Origin: Phycomyces blakesleeanus NRRL 1555(-)
Lineage: Eukaryota > Mucoromycota > Mucoromycetes > Mucorales > Phycomycetaceae
NCBI RefSeq assembly: GCF_001638985.1
Contig: NW_017265134.1
Coordinates: 3,590,458 to 3,639,072, forward strand
DNA: 48,615 nt
Reading direction: 5' to 3'
Part shown: positions 12,165 through 24,899 of the stretch, in pieces
How positions within the stretch are numbered: the first letter of the stretch is position 1
Layout: every line of letters starts with the position of its first letter
Notes under the pieces: generated by a model
The model's input: the letters and a program-made list of their open reading frames with translations, nothing else
Told to the model about the DNA's origin: nothing
Databases searched by the model: none
Program-made: the position numbers and the translations under genes

Positions 12165-13540
12165 ATTGTTTATTTGTGAGTGGAATAGAAAGTAAGAAGG
12201 TAGAGAGTGAAATATGAAGTGTGAGTTTTATCTATTTATAATAAGTTGAAATATACATATGTTTGAATATTCATTGTTGTGGTGTTGTAATGTATATTGC
12301 ATAAAAATAAATTACTTCTTTACCAGTAAATAAGCTAATGTTTCTTTGTTTTGTTCAATAAACTGTTTTCTGACGGTATAAAAGCTCAAAGAAGCACTGG
12401 ATACTTATATATCCTATTGTTCTTCTTGTTTTTATCTATATTAATCATCAGGGGTTGATGTCGTATATCTCTTTTGTAGTAAAGAGAAAAGAAGTGATTA
12501 CCATTTTATTGTATTGTAACTTTTTATTTAATAATTGGATGACATTATATTGATATCTTTAACTCACGAAGAAGTACTTTTGCTCTTGTTCTTGTTTTAG
12601 TAATTTAAATATACAAAGCCATACCTACTCAGTATTCCTTACAGGTTGTTATGTTCCGACAAACCAAGATCATAACCTATTTAACTTTCTAATTCTAACT
12701 TGTCTACTCTTCACTTAACAACCACATGCCTAAAAAATATTGTTATCAAATAAAAACAATAGTATGTTAATTCTTCCATTAGCCCTTTTAATGTCATGTA
12801 TAGAATTAAGTATTGGCATTTAATGACTTTGGCAAATAAAAATTTCATTTGGGATATTGGCACTATATCATATGAATACCAGCTTCTAGCTCCTTAGGAG
12901 CTTTTTGCTTTTGGAATATCAAGCTCTAACTTTCAATATTTTTATAAGTATTCTACTCTTCTAGAAGCTTAGCGTTGTGATAACTAGCATTGTCCTCTTT
13001 GTAGACAAACTCCCCGATCATTGTTCTCACTGAGAGCTCCCAGAAATTGAATAGGATTTTTTTTTCACAAAGATCATGTATGCATACTAGTTAAATGCGT
13101 GGAACGCTTCATGGTATTCAATGAGTCAAATATCCCCGCTTACGCACAGCCCACAACCTAGTATGGAGCCCCCATGCCAATCCAACCTTGATTTGATAAA
13201 GTTATTCTTGTACTTTTCTTTTAGATATTGTAATACTATGGTATATCCATACTTGTCAAAAAAAAGGCACAAGCCTCAGCACCGTCACTACACATAACAC
13301 GATCCCCTCTTTACTCAATCTCTTTGGAGTGATCAAGGGACTTTAATCGTACAGTATAAAATATTTCATAAAGACAAAACCAAATATATAGTTTTATGTG
13401 CTATCTCTTGTTTCAAGGCCAACGCTTTTATATACGGTCTAAATGTGTGATATCTCACAAGTTTTTTTTTTATAATATCCCAAACAACAGTTTGTATAAT
13501 CAATTCAACAAAAAAAAATTCGTTACATTTTTCTATAAGA
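11500..13540 (-). repeat. Left copy of the duplicated HMG-gene unit
   Basis: The HMG gene plus its upstream flank is repeated in the same orientation at 44553-46361. Similarity is weak over the exons, moderate over the intron and proximal upstream sequence, and very high further out. From 12534 to 12762 I count four mismatches against the region starting at 45363. Similarity stops abruptly after TTTTTCTATAAGA at 13540. Confidence 0.85.
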
Positions 13541-13763
13541 TAGTAATAACTTATTTAATCTTTTATAAACCTATAGCTGGTGGATAAGAATAAAAAGTAC
13601 ATATATATATATATATATGGAGGTGTATGGGCTGAGGAAAATTTGATATCAAACATGAGCGTGTGGTAAAAATTTCCCTTTCCTCGAAATCTTGTCCCGT
13701 CGTCTTGTCCGTAAGGATAGCCTTTTTTTTTTCTTTTTTTTTTTTTTAAAAAAAAGGGGGGGG
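12165..13763. other. Non-coding flank upstream of the HMG gene
   Basis: No gene found on either strand. Most of it (to 13540) is the conserved part of the duplicated unit. It contains a small hairpin, AGCTCC-TTA-GGAGCT followed by a T run near 12890-12910. After 13540 the sequence is unique, with a (TA)n tract near 13601-13618 and a poly-T/poly-A/poly-G stretch at about 13722-13766. Confidence 0.5.
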
Positions 13764-14146
13764 GGGTACTCAGCCAGATTTTATATAGAATTGGCAAGTC
13801 CAGAAAGCAGTATTATTGGGCTAAAATTCTTATAACAGCATGGAAATTACAAATATGGAAACATACGTTACTCTAAGATTCAGTCTTTTTGATATTCTAG
13901 ATGCAAGGAAAGGTCCTTTCTTGTATATATATATATATATATCTATATATATTGTGTCTATTTGTAGGGAGCCACATACTTTGATTTATTAGTAAGCCTT
14001 TGCATTTCTTATATCCAACTTAAAACGCTAACATATTAAATATCTACCAGACTTCTACCTTTGCATTTTGGGGTCTTCAAATGTAAAGCGATATAATTGG
14101 CTAGTGTCTAAATCTGGATTTCTACGTAAAATCCGTCTGAGTACCC
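13764..14146. mobile_element. MITE-like element with GGGTACTCA inverted ends
   Basis: The left end (GGGTACTCAGCCAGATTTTA) and the complement of the right end (GGGTACTCAGACGGATTTTA) are inverted repeats of about 25 bp, bounding 383 bp without coding capacity. A related end plus about 60 bp of similar internal sequence occurs at 25885, so this looks like a small repeat family. I could not identify a convincing target-site duplication, because the left flank is a G run. The superfamily is unknown. Confidence 0.55.
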
Positions 14147-14706
14147 TCTAATAAATTGACCTTTTTTTTTTGGTTTTCATTTTAATTTGTTGGTTGGCTG
14201 GATGGTTGTTTCTGGTTTAAGATATACTTTGAATATTTAAACAGAAGGCACTATTATTTAGACTATTATTAACTGTCGATGGTTACTCATCTGCAGGATT
14301 AAGTAGACTCTGGAGTTAATTGAAAATTGTTGATATTTGAATAGCCTATAATAAACACCTTTTGTTTTCTTTTATTTGTTAGTCAGGATTATATTATTTT
14401 CCCTATATATAGACAGCTTGAAGATTGGGATTTATACTTCTTGTAACCGTCTTATCCATATTCATGGCTTACAATATGATAGCTATATATATATATATAT
14501 CTTTCAATTAGCAAAGGGAGAAAACAGATAGACAGATAAAATAAATGGGAAAAATGGTAAACCATCTTTTGTTTTGCTTTGTTTTGCTTTTTGTTTGTTT
14601 GTGAGTTTGTTTGTTTGTTTATTTGGCTATTTGATTTTCTGGTTTGATTTGGCTTGGTTTGGATTGATTGATAGCCTTGTTCTTGAGATACAGAAAAAAA
14701 AGGTAT
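14147..14706. other. Intergenic region downstream of the LIM gene
   Basis: AT-rich with a TTTG-type microsatellite around 14574-14645 and a (TA)n run near 14484-14500. No gene is seen. It likely includes the 3' UTR of the minus-strand LIM gene. Confidence 0.4.
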
Positions 14707-15730
14707 CTAAAGTGGTACATCCTTTTGATCCAGGAAATTGTAGTCATGCTCACAATAAGCCTGCCCCTTGTGTACCTTGAAGGAATCTTCGTTTTTAAAC
14801 GGTGTGTGGCACTGGTAACATAAGAAGTGTCCCATATGATACTGCTTCCCCATAGCTGATTGATAAGCCTATTGCAGAGTACATGTTTGTTAGAGCAGGT
14901 GGTCTGTGATATATACTAAATGGTTTTTTTTTGTGCGTATGTGTGTATGTGTGTATGATTACTTTATTAGTATAGTATAGTAGCAATATCACTATCAATA
15001 TGTATGTATGTATGTATGTATGTACCTCTGTGATTGGTTTTAAACATCCATAGCATTGTACGCCAAACAAGGCTTGATAATCTGCGGCACAATACAGTTC
15101 ATTGTCTTTATTGAAAAACGCTGTGCTTGTTAGTCGTCTGCCACACGTGCCGCACTTGAAGCATTTAGCATGCCAAGACGGAGACGTGCTTTCAAGACTT
15201 GTGCGTATCAGAATGCCACAAAGAATGGGCAGCTGACAAGTGTGACAAAGGGTGAGTGCATGCTGCAGCTGCACTGGGGGAGTACGCATCTTGGCTTCAT
15301 AAAAGGGACGAGGTGAATGCAAACCAAGAGGTGCGTGAGTAGGTGGTAATGTACAAAGTGGTAATTTTGTCCCAGATGTTTTATGTTGCTTCTGGTTTGG
15401 GTTCTCCTGGGGGAGGTTTTGGTTTTTGGTATTAAGCTTATTGGGTGCTGTATGTCTTTGATTTGATGGTGAACTTGGTGGTTGTGTTTTTGCATGATTA
15501 GAGGAAGGGAGGCGGGGACTAGGTTTGGCGGGACTAAGGGTACTCTTATTTTGTTTTAAAGACTTTTTTATCGGTTGAGGTTTAGGTTGATGTTGAGGTT
15601 TAGGTTGTGGGTGAGGCTGAGGCTGAGGTTGTAGGTGGGGTTGAGGTTCAGTTGGCCGAGGTTTTTCGGTTTTGGAAAGCCGGCTCGAAGTACCTAAACC
15701 ATTATCCAGCCGCTTAGTAAAATATGTCAT
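14707..15730 (-). CDS. Two-LIM-domain protein with Pro/Gln-rich N-terminus
   Basis: Two exons (15026-15730 and 14707-14868) give 288 residues. Residues 1-160 are low complexity, with PQPxPQPx repeats and many Ser, Thr and Lys. LIM domain 1 spans about residues 162-221: CHTC, then HAKCFKCGTC, then YCAADY. LIM domain 2 starts CYGC at 226, is interrupted by the intron after PITE, and finishes on exon 2 with HFLCYQC and YCEHDY near 283. All zinc ligands of both fingers are present. Without the splice, translation in the first reading frame runs into intron sequence and loses the second finger. LIM proteins act as protein-protein adaptors at actin structures, Rho GTPase pathways or transcription complexes. 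The partner cannot be told here. Confidence 0.88.
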
Positions 15731-17747
15731 GGTGATTTCTGTCTGTCTGTCTTTATTTTTATTTTTGAATAAATCAAATATTGAACCGGTTAATATAGTA
15801 GATCAAAAAAAAAAGATTGGAAATATATATATAAATACACGTTTGTTAAAGAAACAATTATTAAAAAAAATATCTTGCTAGAAATTACATATAGATAAAG
15901 AAGAAAAAGAAAGAGAAAGGAAGGCAGAAAAAAGAGATGCAAAAGGGGGGGGTAGGATTGAGAAGATTTGATGCAACTTGAAAGAGTAATTTAATCTATT
16001 GAGTCTACCATAATCATTATAAGTATCATCATCATCATTGTGATTATTATTATTATCACGAGCCTTTACTGAGAGGTAGTTACTATGGGTCTTATTTTGC
16101 TTGTTCTATTTTGCAAAGGGTTCTGATCCTAATGAAAAGCACTTGGTCTAATTATTTTTGTCAAAGTCCAATCTCTCAGGTTAATAGCTTATCCGTGACT
16201 TGACGGATTTGACAAACCGTCTACATTATTGTTTATAGTTTGAAAATAGATAAAGAATAATATTTCAGTTTAAGGTGGCTGCATAACTATATACTCTCTT
16301 TCGTTCTTTCCTTTAAGAAAATTGAGATAGAGAATTATTGGGGTACATCAAATGTAAATCAAAATAGTTAGTGCCCAAGTCGAGTGAGCAAAGAATCAGA
16401 TAGTGCCGAATACAAAAAAAAAAAAGTATCCATGGATCGAACCGAGAACCAAAAAATTTATACCATTTAGACAAATCAAATAATAAATAATGGAAAAATA
16501 CTAATGCATGCAATTTTCTTTTTACGCACGCTGACAAGACATGATTGCTGTAATGCAGGACTATAAGCCAAAACTATATGCCTAACATGTAACACTTTAA
16601 AAAAAAAAGAAGAATGACTGGTTCAATTGAAGAGTCTACTAAAAATACTTATTGTATATAAAAGTGTGTGAGGGAGAGAAAAAGAAATATAGTAGAATAT
16701 AATCCTATCATTAATATTATTAATATGATTTTGGAAAATATGTAGACATATTGTATCACCAGATTTTAGTTGAATAGTCGAATGGTTGATTAGATGAATT
16801 TTGACAATTGACAGGCTATTTAACTAGAACTTGTTCAGTGTTCTATAATGTACAATAATGTATATTGTTAACTATATGGTTTGGTTTGGTTCACACTACT
16901 TTAGCCATCACAATCTCTTCAGTTGAGTGCATCTGCAAATGTGATAAGGTCTTTTTTAAAAGTTTATCCTTGATAATTACAAATTTAGACACAAGAAAAG
17001 AAAAGGAGAGGGGAAGGTGCATGAAAAGAAGTTCTTTTTTGGCTTTCTGTGCATCACACAGAAAGTTTGAATAGGAAATTCCAACGTAATATCTTGAAAC
17101 ACCCTATTATAATCATTTAATAATAATGACCTTTTGTGTGCACATGTACATACATAATTATACATATATGCTTTGTATACTTGTATCTTATTGGCTGGTT
17201 TTTTTTGTTTTTTGTTATTATCATCAAGAGTTTCGCGCCAAATACTACATAATCTTTTGAATTTTTTTTAGGGTATCAAAAATAATCCAAGGCACTGGTT
17301 ATCAGGTGTGCATAAGACACATAAATAAATAAATAAATAGGTAGGTAGGTAGGTAGGTAGATAGATAGATAGATAGATGCTCTATCGGTTGCATCCGGTT
17401 CTTCTATCTATACTATATTATACTATATTATATTATAAATGGCTTGGCATATAAAATAAAATAAAACAAAACTTAAAATTAGTGTACAAAAAGGTTTTTA
17501 TTTTTATTTTTATTTCTATAGGCATTAATTCTTATAATACAATACCCACACATTTATTTATATATATATATATAAAGAGGGCATTGAAACAACTTGACTA
17601 AACTAGCATTCATTATACATTTATACATAAATGTATATATAAAAAATGAATTGATTTTATTTACAATATCTGTTAATGATAATTACAACGCAAAGAACAA
17701 GAATGAAAAAAGAAGATAATAAATAAAGTAACATGTACAAATGATTC
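15731..17747. other. Long AT-rich spacer
   Basis: No reading frame with coding character on either strand. Holds a G run near 15945-15951, tetranucleotide repeats AAAT, GGTA and GATA in series at 17321-17379, and a minus-strand sequence at about 16420-16475 with A- and B-box-like motifs followed by a T run (see rejected items). The start of the interval is probably the LIM gene promoter. Confidence 0.45.
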
Positions 17748-18092
17748 TTATTCAAATGGATTTGTCTTGCCATCCTGAGGACGTTTTTCTCGACGGGTTG
17801 CTTTACGGGTTTCTCGGTTGTCCTTGTATTTGGCCTTCATTCCCCGAAGTTTCTGGCACAGTCCATTGATTGTATGTGCGTATTCTGGTGAAACAAATGA
17901 ATGTCTGTAGTCTGGCTTTGATTTCGATTTGGAGAGTAATAGCGAGTGTGAATGCGAGTGCGAAATTGAGAGTGGAGGCAAAGACGAATCTTTCGCAATA
18001 AATGAATGTGCATAGTAGGGTGGAGGGGCACTATCATCGATCTCATCATTATCGTATGAAGGAGTAAGGAATATCTTGTTGCAAGTAAGCAT
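17748..18092 (-). CDS. Small hypothetical protein, basic C-terminus
   Basis: A 114-residue frame read from the ATG at 18092 (MLTCNKIFL). An ATG further upstream at 18167 is in frame, but its extra 25 codons are homopolymer-like, and a plausible splice acceptor (CATATACAG) lies just before the chosen start, so an upstream exon is possible. Composition: an acidic patch (DNDEIDDS), a proline/tyrosine step, Ser-His repeats, a SKSKSK stretch, then a charged tail with many Lys and Arg ending TNPFE. Codon use is varied, unlike neighbouring spurious frames, which is the main argument that it is real. I recognise no family. Confidence 0.5.
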   Translation of the reverse strand: MLTCNKIFLTPSYDNDEIDDSAPPPYYAHSFIAKDSSLPPLSISHSHSHSLLLSKSKSKPDYRHSFVSPEYAHTINGLCQKLRGMKAKYKDNRETRKATRREKRPQDGKTNPFE

Positions 18093-18181
18093 TCTGTATA
18101 TGTGTTTAAGCAAAGAAAAAAAAAGGTTTTTTTTTGTGATAAGAAAGAAAGGCTTTGTAAATGTCAAGTTGCTTAAATATC

Positions 18182-18214
<33 letters not shown>

Positions 18215-18861
18215 TATTACAGTTTGCATAGCTAGATCGTGACGTTTATATGGTTTTTCCTATGCTTAATGAGGTAAAGATCAGGGTTGATTCTTTTTAT
18301 ATGTATAAATGTATTTTTATTTTTATTTTTTTTCCCTCTATTATGAATCACAGCCGCTCACTTATAAAACTCAGATAAATATATGTATATTATAAAAACA
18401 AAGGGTATAGTGTGAATTGAGAAGAGGGAGGTTTTCTCATCCAATAAATAGCTTAACATATATGCCTGCCCTTTTTTTTTATTATTAAATGGCAATTGTT
18501 AATTTTACTATTAATTTTTGGTACTAATGATAATGATAATGATAATTGGAATTGGAATTGGAATTGGAATTGACATTAGTGATAATGTTCTTATATGTCT
18601 TGTATATAGCTTTATTAGAAATATTCATTATTCTTCTTTTTGGAATTCATATAAGAGAGAAACAGTTGCCATGAGAGACCCATTTTTAGGTGCGTCGTGC
18701 CTTGAGTTTCCTAAAAGACATATATAAATAATAATAATAATAAAAAGACATTATTATTATTTTTTTTTTTAAAAAAAAAAAGTAGTTTTCTTTTTTGTAT
18801 TAATGGCTGAGTCGTCGTGCTACACAACACATGGTAACCCAGATTTCGATTCTATTCTATT
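18093..18861. other. Spacer between the small protein gene and the kinesin gene
   Basis: Contains (ATT)n at 18186-18216, a run of GGAATT units at 18546-18571, (AAT)n near 18727-18743 and poly-T/poly-A near 18761-18781. Near the right end is the kinesin 3' UTR. No gene is seen. Confidence 0.45.
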
Positions 18862-20968
18862 TTATATATCGAACCTTCTTTTTTGGCATCCTGGTCGATA
18901 GAACAGACTCTCATCATTATCACTAATTGCACCGCAATTATCATAGTCGTCTGTAGATGACTGTAGTGAATCTGATGCCAATTGTGGTCGAGATGCTTTG
19001 TCTGCTTCTTCCTCTAGCATATAGTATTGCAATAGCTTTTCATCATCAATGTCAGACATTTGGTCACTTATGGTAGGAGCTTCTAATATTGGACTAAACA
19101 TAGACGACACACGACGAGGGCTCTGTAGGTACATGTAAATAAGAATAATTTAGAAGTACTTTCTTTTTTTAGTTTGTTTAGCTTTTTGTTGTTGTTGTTG
19201 TTTATATGAATGAGTGGGTGTGGATGTGGGCATTTGTACGTGTGTGTACAAACGTACAAACAAACATATGTATATATATATATATAGTACCAGCTATCTA
19301 TCACCAGCCCACTTGTCATATTTCTTACCTTTTCCAAAGTCTCTTCCTCCATTGGATCTGGTGGGTAGATCGTCTTTTCCGATAATAATACAGAATCAGT
19401 AACAGTAGCAGCAGCAGCGGCAGTAGGAGTACAAGTGAAATTAGGAGTAAGACCAGCGGTAGTTGTGGCAGTAGGAGCAGCAGAAGCAACAGTGGCAATA
19501 TTAGTATTAGTGGTATCGTGGACACTACGAGTCTTTTCGAATGCTTTCTTGAGCCTCTTTTGACCTTCTTGCATGTACTAAATATATTGACCCCCACCAC
19601 CACCACCAACACATATATCCAAGAGTTAGATTATTCAATAATATAGGCACAGGCAATTAAGTTAATCAATCAAGAAAAAAAAAAGGTTTACCTTGATTTT
19701 GGTCTTCAATTTCTGGTTCTCATCTTGCAGGCTATCCAGTGCAACTTTCATTTCAGAAATAAGCTCTTCCTCTTTTCCTGCATCTACACTCAAGACCACC
19801 ATTGATTCACGATTAAAGGCTCCACGTCCCTGCTTCTTTGGAGGGGCTAGAATTGGGATGGACAATTGAGCAAATTGTTTGAAGAGTTGCTTGGCACGGG
19901 ATTGAATGGAGTAAATATCATCTTTAAACTCTTTTTGTGCCACCAGTTTCAGTAATTTGCCCATGTTGGTTTCCTAAAAAAATAAATAAAAAAAATAAGA
20001 GTTTATTCAAGTGGGTAAAACCAAAAAACCAAAACCATATTCTTTTACCTTGACCAACTCAAATGACACACCCTCAAACTGTTCCACCTCCTTCATCATC
20101 ACATCCAGAGTTTGGGAATACTTTTTTTTTATATATAAAAACCAAGATTATTATTCGTTATTATAATGTTCCACACGTGTACTTAATTTCCCATACGATT
20201 CTTATATACATCCTACCTCTTCTCTAAAGACACATCTTCTCAGTCGTTTTCTAAGATCCAGGAACCTATCAAATGCCTCTCCTTTAGAAGGGTGTGGGGT
20301 ACGTGAGGTCAATTCAGTCAAATTATCAATTGTCAAGGTATTCGATGCACGTCGGTCTGAATGCTGTTCTTGTTCTGGTGATTGTGATTGTGATTGTGAT
20401 GGTGATGAGTTTTGTTGTTGTTGTGGCAGTTGTGGCAGGATTAGTGGAGTACTTGGTTTTCGTGCTTCTACTAAAAATGGATTGTCTTCTTCCATCAAAT
20501 CTACTGTGGCACGCGAGGATTTTGATAAGCCTTCTATTTGTCTGTCACGTTCCCTAAGATCTTGGAGTAGGCGTCTTGTGTCTTCCTGCTCCTTCCTTTT
20601 TTCTTTTTCCAACGCTGAAATCTGGTTTTTATTGATTGTTTTTTTTTGTTATTCATTGCTCGATCGATGACAACACATAGACACAAACTTCTTCTTCTAC
20701 ATCTAAATAATTTTTTTTTGTTCTCCACATAGGTACGTATATGTATTCTATGGATATTCTCTACAGAAAGCCCAGCAGAAAAAAAAACAATAATACATAA
20801 TACATACCTTTTCTAGGAGACTTTGCTTTGTAGCATCGTGATCCTGCACGATTACACGTAATTTTGCAATTTCGGTTGTAAGAGACTCTTGTCTATCGTG
20901 CAACTTTGGAAATGTATATATGCATTTTAAAGAAATACAATACAATATACAGTTAGATTGTAATTGCG

Positions 20969-21002
<34 letters not shown>

Positions 21003-21226
21003 CCAAAATACTTACGTCTGTTAAGAAACCATCGTTGTTCGAACCTTTATAAATATATTATTGTAAGTGAAATGATATATGTGTGTATATGTATATCAAG
21101 GGAGAAACCAATAATCTATGTATATCTACATTTCTTATTTTGTACATTTACCAAATCCTGTCAGTGAACCAGACTTTTCTATTCTTTCCTTGATTTGAGC
21201 TCCATTAATGTCATTCTAATCACAAA

Positions 21227-21260
<34 letters not shown>

Positions 21261-23249
21261 TTTAAAAAAAAAGCAAAATGTCAGTGGACTGAAAATAGGA
21301 TATTTAACATGATATAATATATAAAGCAATCAAAGTTGTAACCAACAAGAGAACAAAGATAGAAAGCGAAAAGAGAAAGGGAGGTAAAGGAGGTAAAGGA
21401 GATAAAGGAGGAGAATAGCGAGGAGAAGGGGTGGAATCAAATAAGCAATCAAGTAAGCAAGTAAGAGCTTACCTCCCGTTTTAAGGCTGAAATATAAATC
21501 TCTTCCATTTTCCCCAATTCGACTTGCATTTCTTTGGCAAACTGTTGGCGAATAGTAGACTCCATTGTTGCACATCTAGTCTCTGCATCGAGCCACTACC
21601 CAAACAAACAGAGACATATGAATACATACGTAGATATATATTGCCCTTCTTGTAATTGAAATGTCAATTGGCGATAAATAACAATAGAGTACCTTGTCAC
21701 GAAGATCCTCAAGTTGGGTGATAAGACCATCTACAAATGGGTCGTCATCATCATCTTGCCCGTCATCGTCCTCATCGTCGTCATCAACATCTCCTAGAGC
21801 TATTTGAAGTTCATCTCTTGGAAGATATCCAATTGCTAAATGAATCAAATCAAATAAGTTAAAAACCAAATTGTTGGATATAATTTTTTGATATTTTAAG
21901 AAAAAAGAAAAGAAACAAAAGACTTTAAATGATGTTAATTGGCAAGTAATTCTATAAATCATCACATACACTGTTGTCCTTGCACTTCTGTTCGAAGTCT
22001 CTTGGCTATACACTCTTTGAGATCAGATACATGGACATAATTTCATTTCTTCTTCTTTTTCTCTTTCTTTTTACAATGAAATAAAGTAAAGTAAAGAAAA
22101 AAAGAATGATATCTTTGGACATCCTTGTTTCTTTCTTTTTCGTTTTCTTACCTGAACCAGATACACTCTTGAGATCAAGTTTTGGGTGAATACGACGCCA
22201 TGTAGCTACATCCTTTGCTACGGCTGCAAATTTCATGACATGGCTATTCTCATCAAACCCGGTGTCAAAGGGATTTACATTGACCACCATAACCTATTAG
22301 TAATCAGTCATTAGTATCAAGACAATCAGGATAATTATTGGTTTAATCGTCTCTTGTTTCTCAAAATTTTATCCAGAATCAAAATAGATCATTGGAATAA
22401 TATAGTAAGACCAATTCTAAAATAAGATAACTTACTGCTTTGCCGTCTCCCTCAAACGAACTCTTGAACAATTCAGTCAATTTACTGTGCCTGAATGGAA
22501 CAACAGCTTGGCGCTTTCAAGTTCAAAATGATTGATTAATTAATTAATTAATTGATTGATTGATTGGGTGTCTTTTAAAAATAAAAAATAAATAACAATA
22601 GATAAGTGTACCTTGCCCATAGCTGCTTTCAATTGATTGAAACGTAATGTCTCCATACATTGTCCAAGAACCATCAATGATTTGTTAATGTTGCCAGCTT
22701 CTTTTAATCTTTGACCTTTTTATTTCGAAAAAATAAAAATAAAAATATCAGTATATTCATTTCATTTTGTGTATTGGTTATAATTTGACTTGATTACCGG
22801 AATTGAAAGTATTTCGATGTCTTTCAGATCCAGCCAGATCAACAATAGACATCTTTGACACAGTAACATATGAAGGATCCTTTGGTATAAAATAATAGAG
22901 TTGTTCTTTTGATTAGTCTGTGTATCGAATCACAATTTTCTTTTTTTTACAAATTATTCAACCAAAGCCTTCTCCTTTTTATTTAATTTAATGTATATAG
23001 GAAATACTTACTTCGATTACATAATTATCTTCATCAATTGGTACTCGAACAATTCGGATAGTAAACACGCTGTGGCTTCTGCTACTTGTCTGATTCATTA
23101 TGGTAGAAAACACGGCTCTGTTGCGCTGGCCCTCTCTTAATATCACATATGCTTCCTATTATTATTTTTAAATATATAAAGTTAATTTGTATTAGAGAAA
23201 TATTTATACATTCTATTTATATTTATAAAAAAAAAAGATAAAAATAAAT

Positions 23250-23286
<37 letters not shown>

Positions 23287-24321
23287 TATTTACCTCAATG
23301 GATTGAACCTTGACTTCTTTAAGTCCGGAAATATATTTATGCCCACTTCGGAACTCGTACTTCAGAGACAGGGCTCTACGTTTCAATTGCCTGTCTGGAG
23401 GTACGAGTAGATCGTAGATCTTTTCTGTGTAAATCTCTGCAAAGGATACCCAGATACCGTACTCGAATTTGTCATCTAATTTCACACCTGAATAATAATT
23501 ATAATAATCATAATCAATTTTTTTTTCTATTATTATTAGTATTGTTCTTATCGTTTACTTGTAGTGTCTCTGATTTCGTTGAATGAATGCCCATTCCGGA
23601 TATCAGGGTTCTATTGATCAACGTATCAGGTCAATATCTTATCTTTTTTCTCTTTTATGTGCGTTTGATTTAAAGTCCAATGAAATATAATGTAATGTAA
23701 GCAAATGTCAAAAGATCTCTTACCGAGGATCCTGAATAAGGCGAATCAAATAATCCAGCACGGTCCAATATGTTTCGATTTTCTTCTCGAGGGTCTTCAT
23801 AGGTTTGTACCAGACTGTGCATTACAGGTTTAAACTTTGATAATCATGTACGTTAGTATTTTTTTTTATTTATTTATTAAAAATAAAAAAAAACTCCTCC
23901 ATTCATAATAACCAAAAGACTTCTTTTCAACAACAAGTCTTTAGATATAAAAATATATAGTTTACCTTTGAATCACTCAAGTAATTGCGTGTACTGTTAA
24001 AGATCACATCCAATGTTCGTGGTAAAAGTCCAGGATCTTGAGGTGTACCCATAATAGAATATGTTTTGCCAGAGTTCGTGACTCCATATGCAAACACAAG
24101 CGCATTTTCACCGTGCAACAGGTCACTAATTAACGGAAGGGTCGTCTTGTTAAAAAAGTCTTGCTGAGCCACAGATTCGGTAAAGATCTTTGTGAATTTG
24201 TATCGTTCTGGTGCTCTGTTTCGAGTTCTATAGGCATTGGATGTCTATAAAAGATAGATAAATAAATAAGTTTGTTTGTTCGGTAGTATTATATTTTGTG
24301 AGATATAGAGAGATCAATTAT

Positions 24322-24356
<35 letters not shown>

Positions 24357-24899
24357 ATGCAATGTATATGTTCTTTTATACGTACTTCCGGTGGGGTCAT
24401 TGACACTTCGAGATCATCAACAATTTGAAGATATGGAACCTCGATTGCTGTTGTTTGATGACCTGCTAATGGGCGTATACGCAAATAAGCCTTTGTTTTG
24501 TGTGGTAGTAAAGAGAATGATTATTAGACATTTTTTATATAGTAATGATAGTAATGATAAATCCTCAATCACTATAATCACTATGCTCATTTTTTTTTTT
24601 TTTTTTTTACTTTGATTGGTTCTTTCTCAGGATTGTAAGCAAAGAAACTGTCGGATGGCCAGCTCGATGTCTGAGATGAACGTTGGCTGGTTTCTTGGGC
24701 AAGTGAAAGGAAATCTGGTGGCCGAATTGGTGTTTTGAAAGCTGGTCGTGTTGGTGTGCCTATATATGATCGATTTGGTGTGCGAGTAGGTGTTCGATCG
24801 TAGATCGGGGTCCGATGAGGCGTGCGATCATTGTTATTTCGTTGAGGTGTTCGGGGATGATTACGGGTTGGAGTCGATGGTGCATGTTCATCGTATGGT
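18862..24899 (-). CDS. Kinesin-6 family motor (KIF20-like), first exon not located
   Basis: Twenty-two in-frame exons run from 24611-24899 down to 18862-19122 and encode at least 1115 residues. An S/T-P-rich leader (RTPxR repeats) precedes the motor domain: AYLRIRPL, P-loop GVTNSGKT (exon 23966-24244), the FAEIYTEKIYDLL segment, switch I NQTSSRSHSVF (23012-23155) and switch II DLAGSER (22798-22879). The P-loop wording and the long loop before switch I fit kinesin-6, which bundles midzone microtubules at cytokinesis in animals. After the motor comes an Asp-rich block (21693-21835), coiled-coil segments, a Gln/Ser-rich insert (20217-20621) and an acidic tail. The leftmost-coded exon begins out of frame after an acceptor at 24900, with no in-frame Met, so at least one upstream exon exists. 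Motor residues are intact. Confidence 0.92.

Noticed and set aside
14821..14950. LIM gene ending in intron-derived sequence after the first finger
   Set aside because: Splicing 15025 to 14869 restores a complete second LIM finger in frame, so the read-through version is an artefact of unspliced translation.
16420..16475. Minus-strand tRNA-like signals: TGTCTAAATGGT (A box) and GGTTCGATCC (B box) followed by a T run
   Set aside because: The boxes are about ten bases too close, the acceptor arms do not pair and the B box lacks one base, so no cloverleaf forms.
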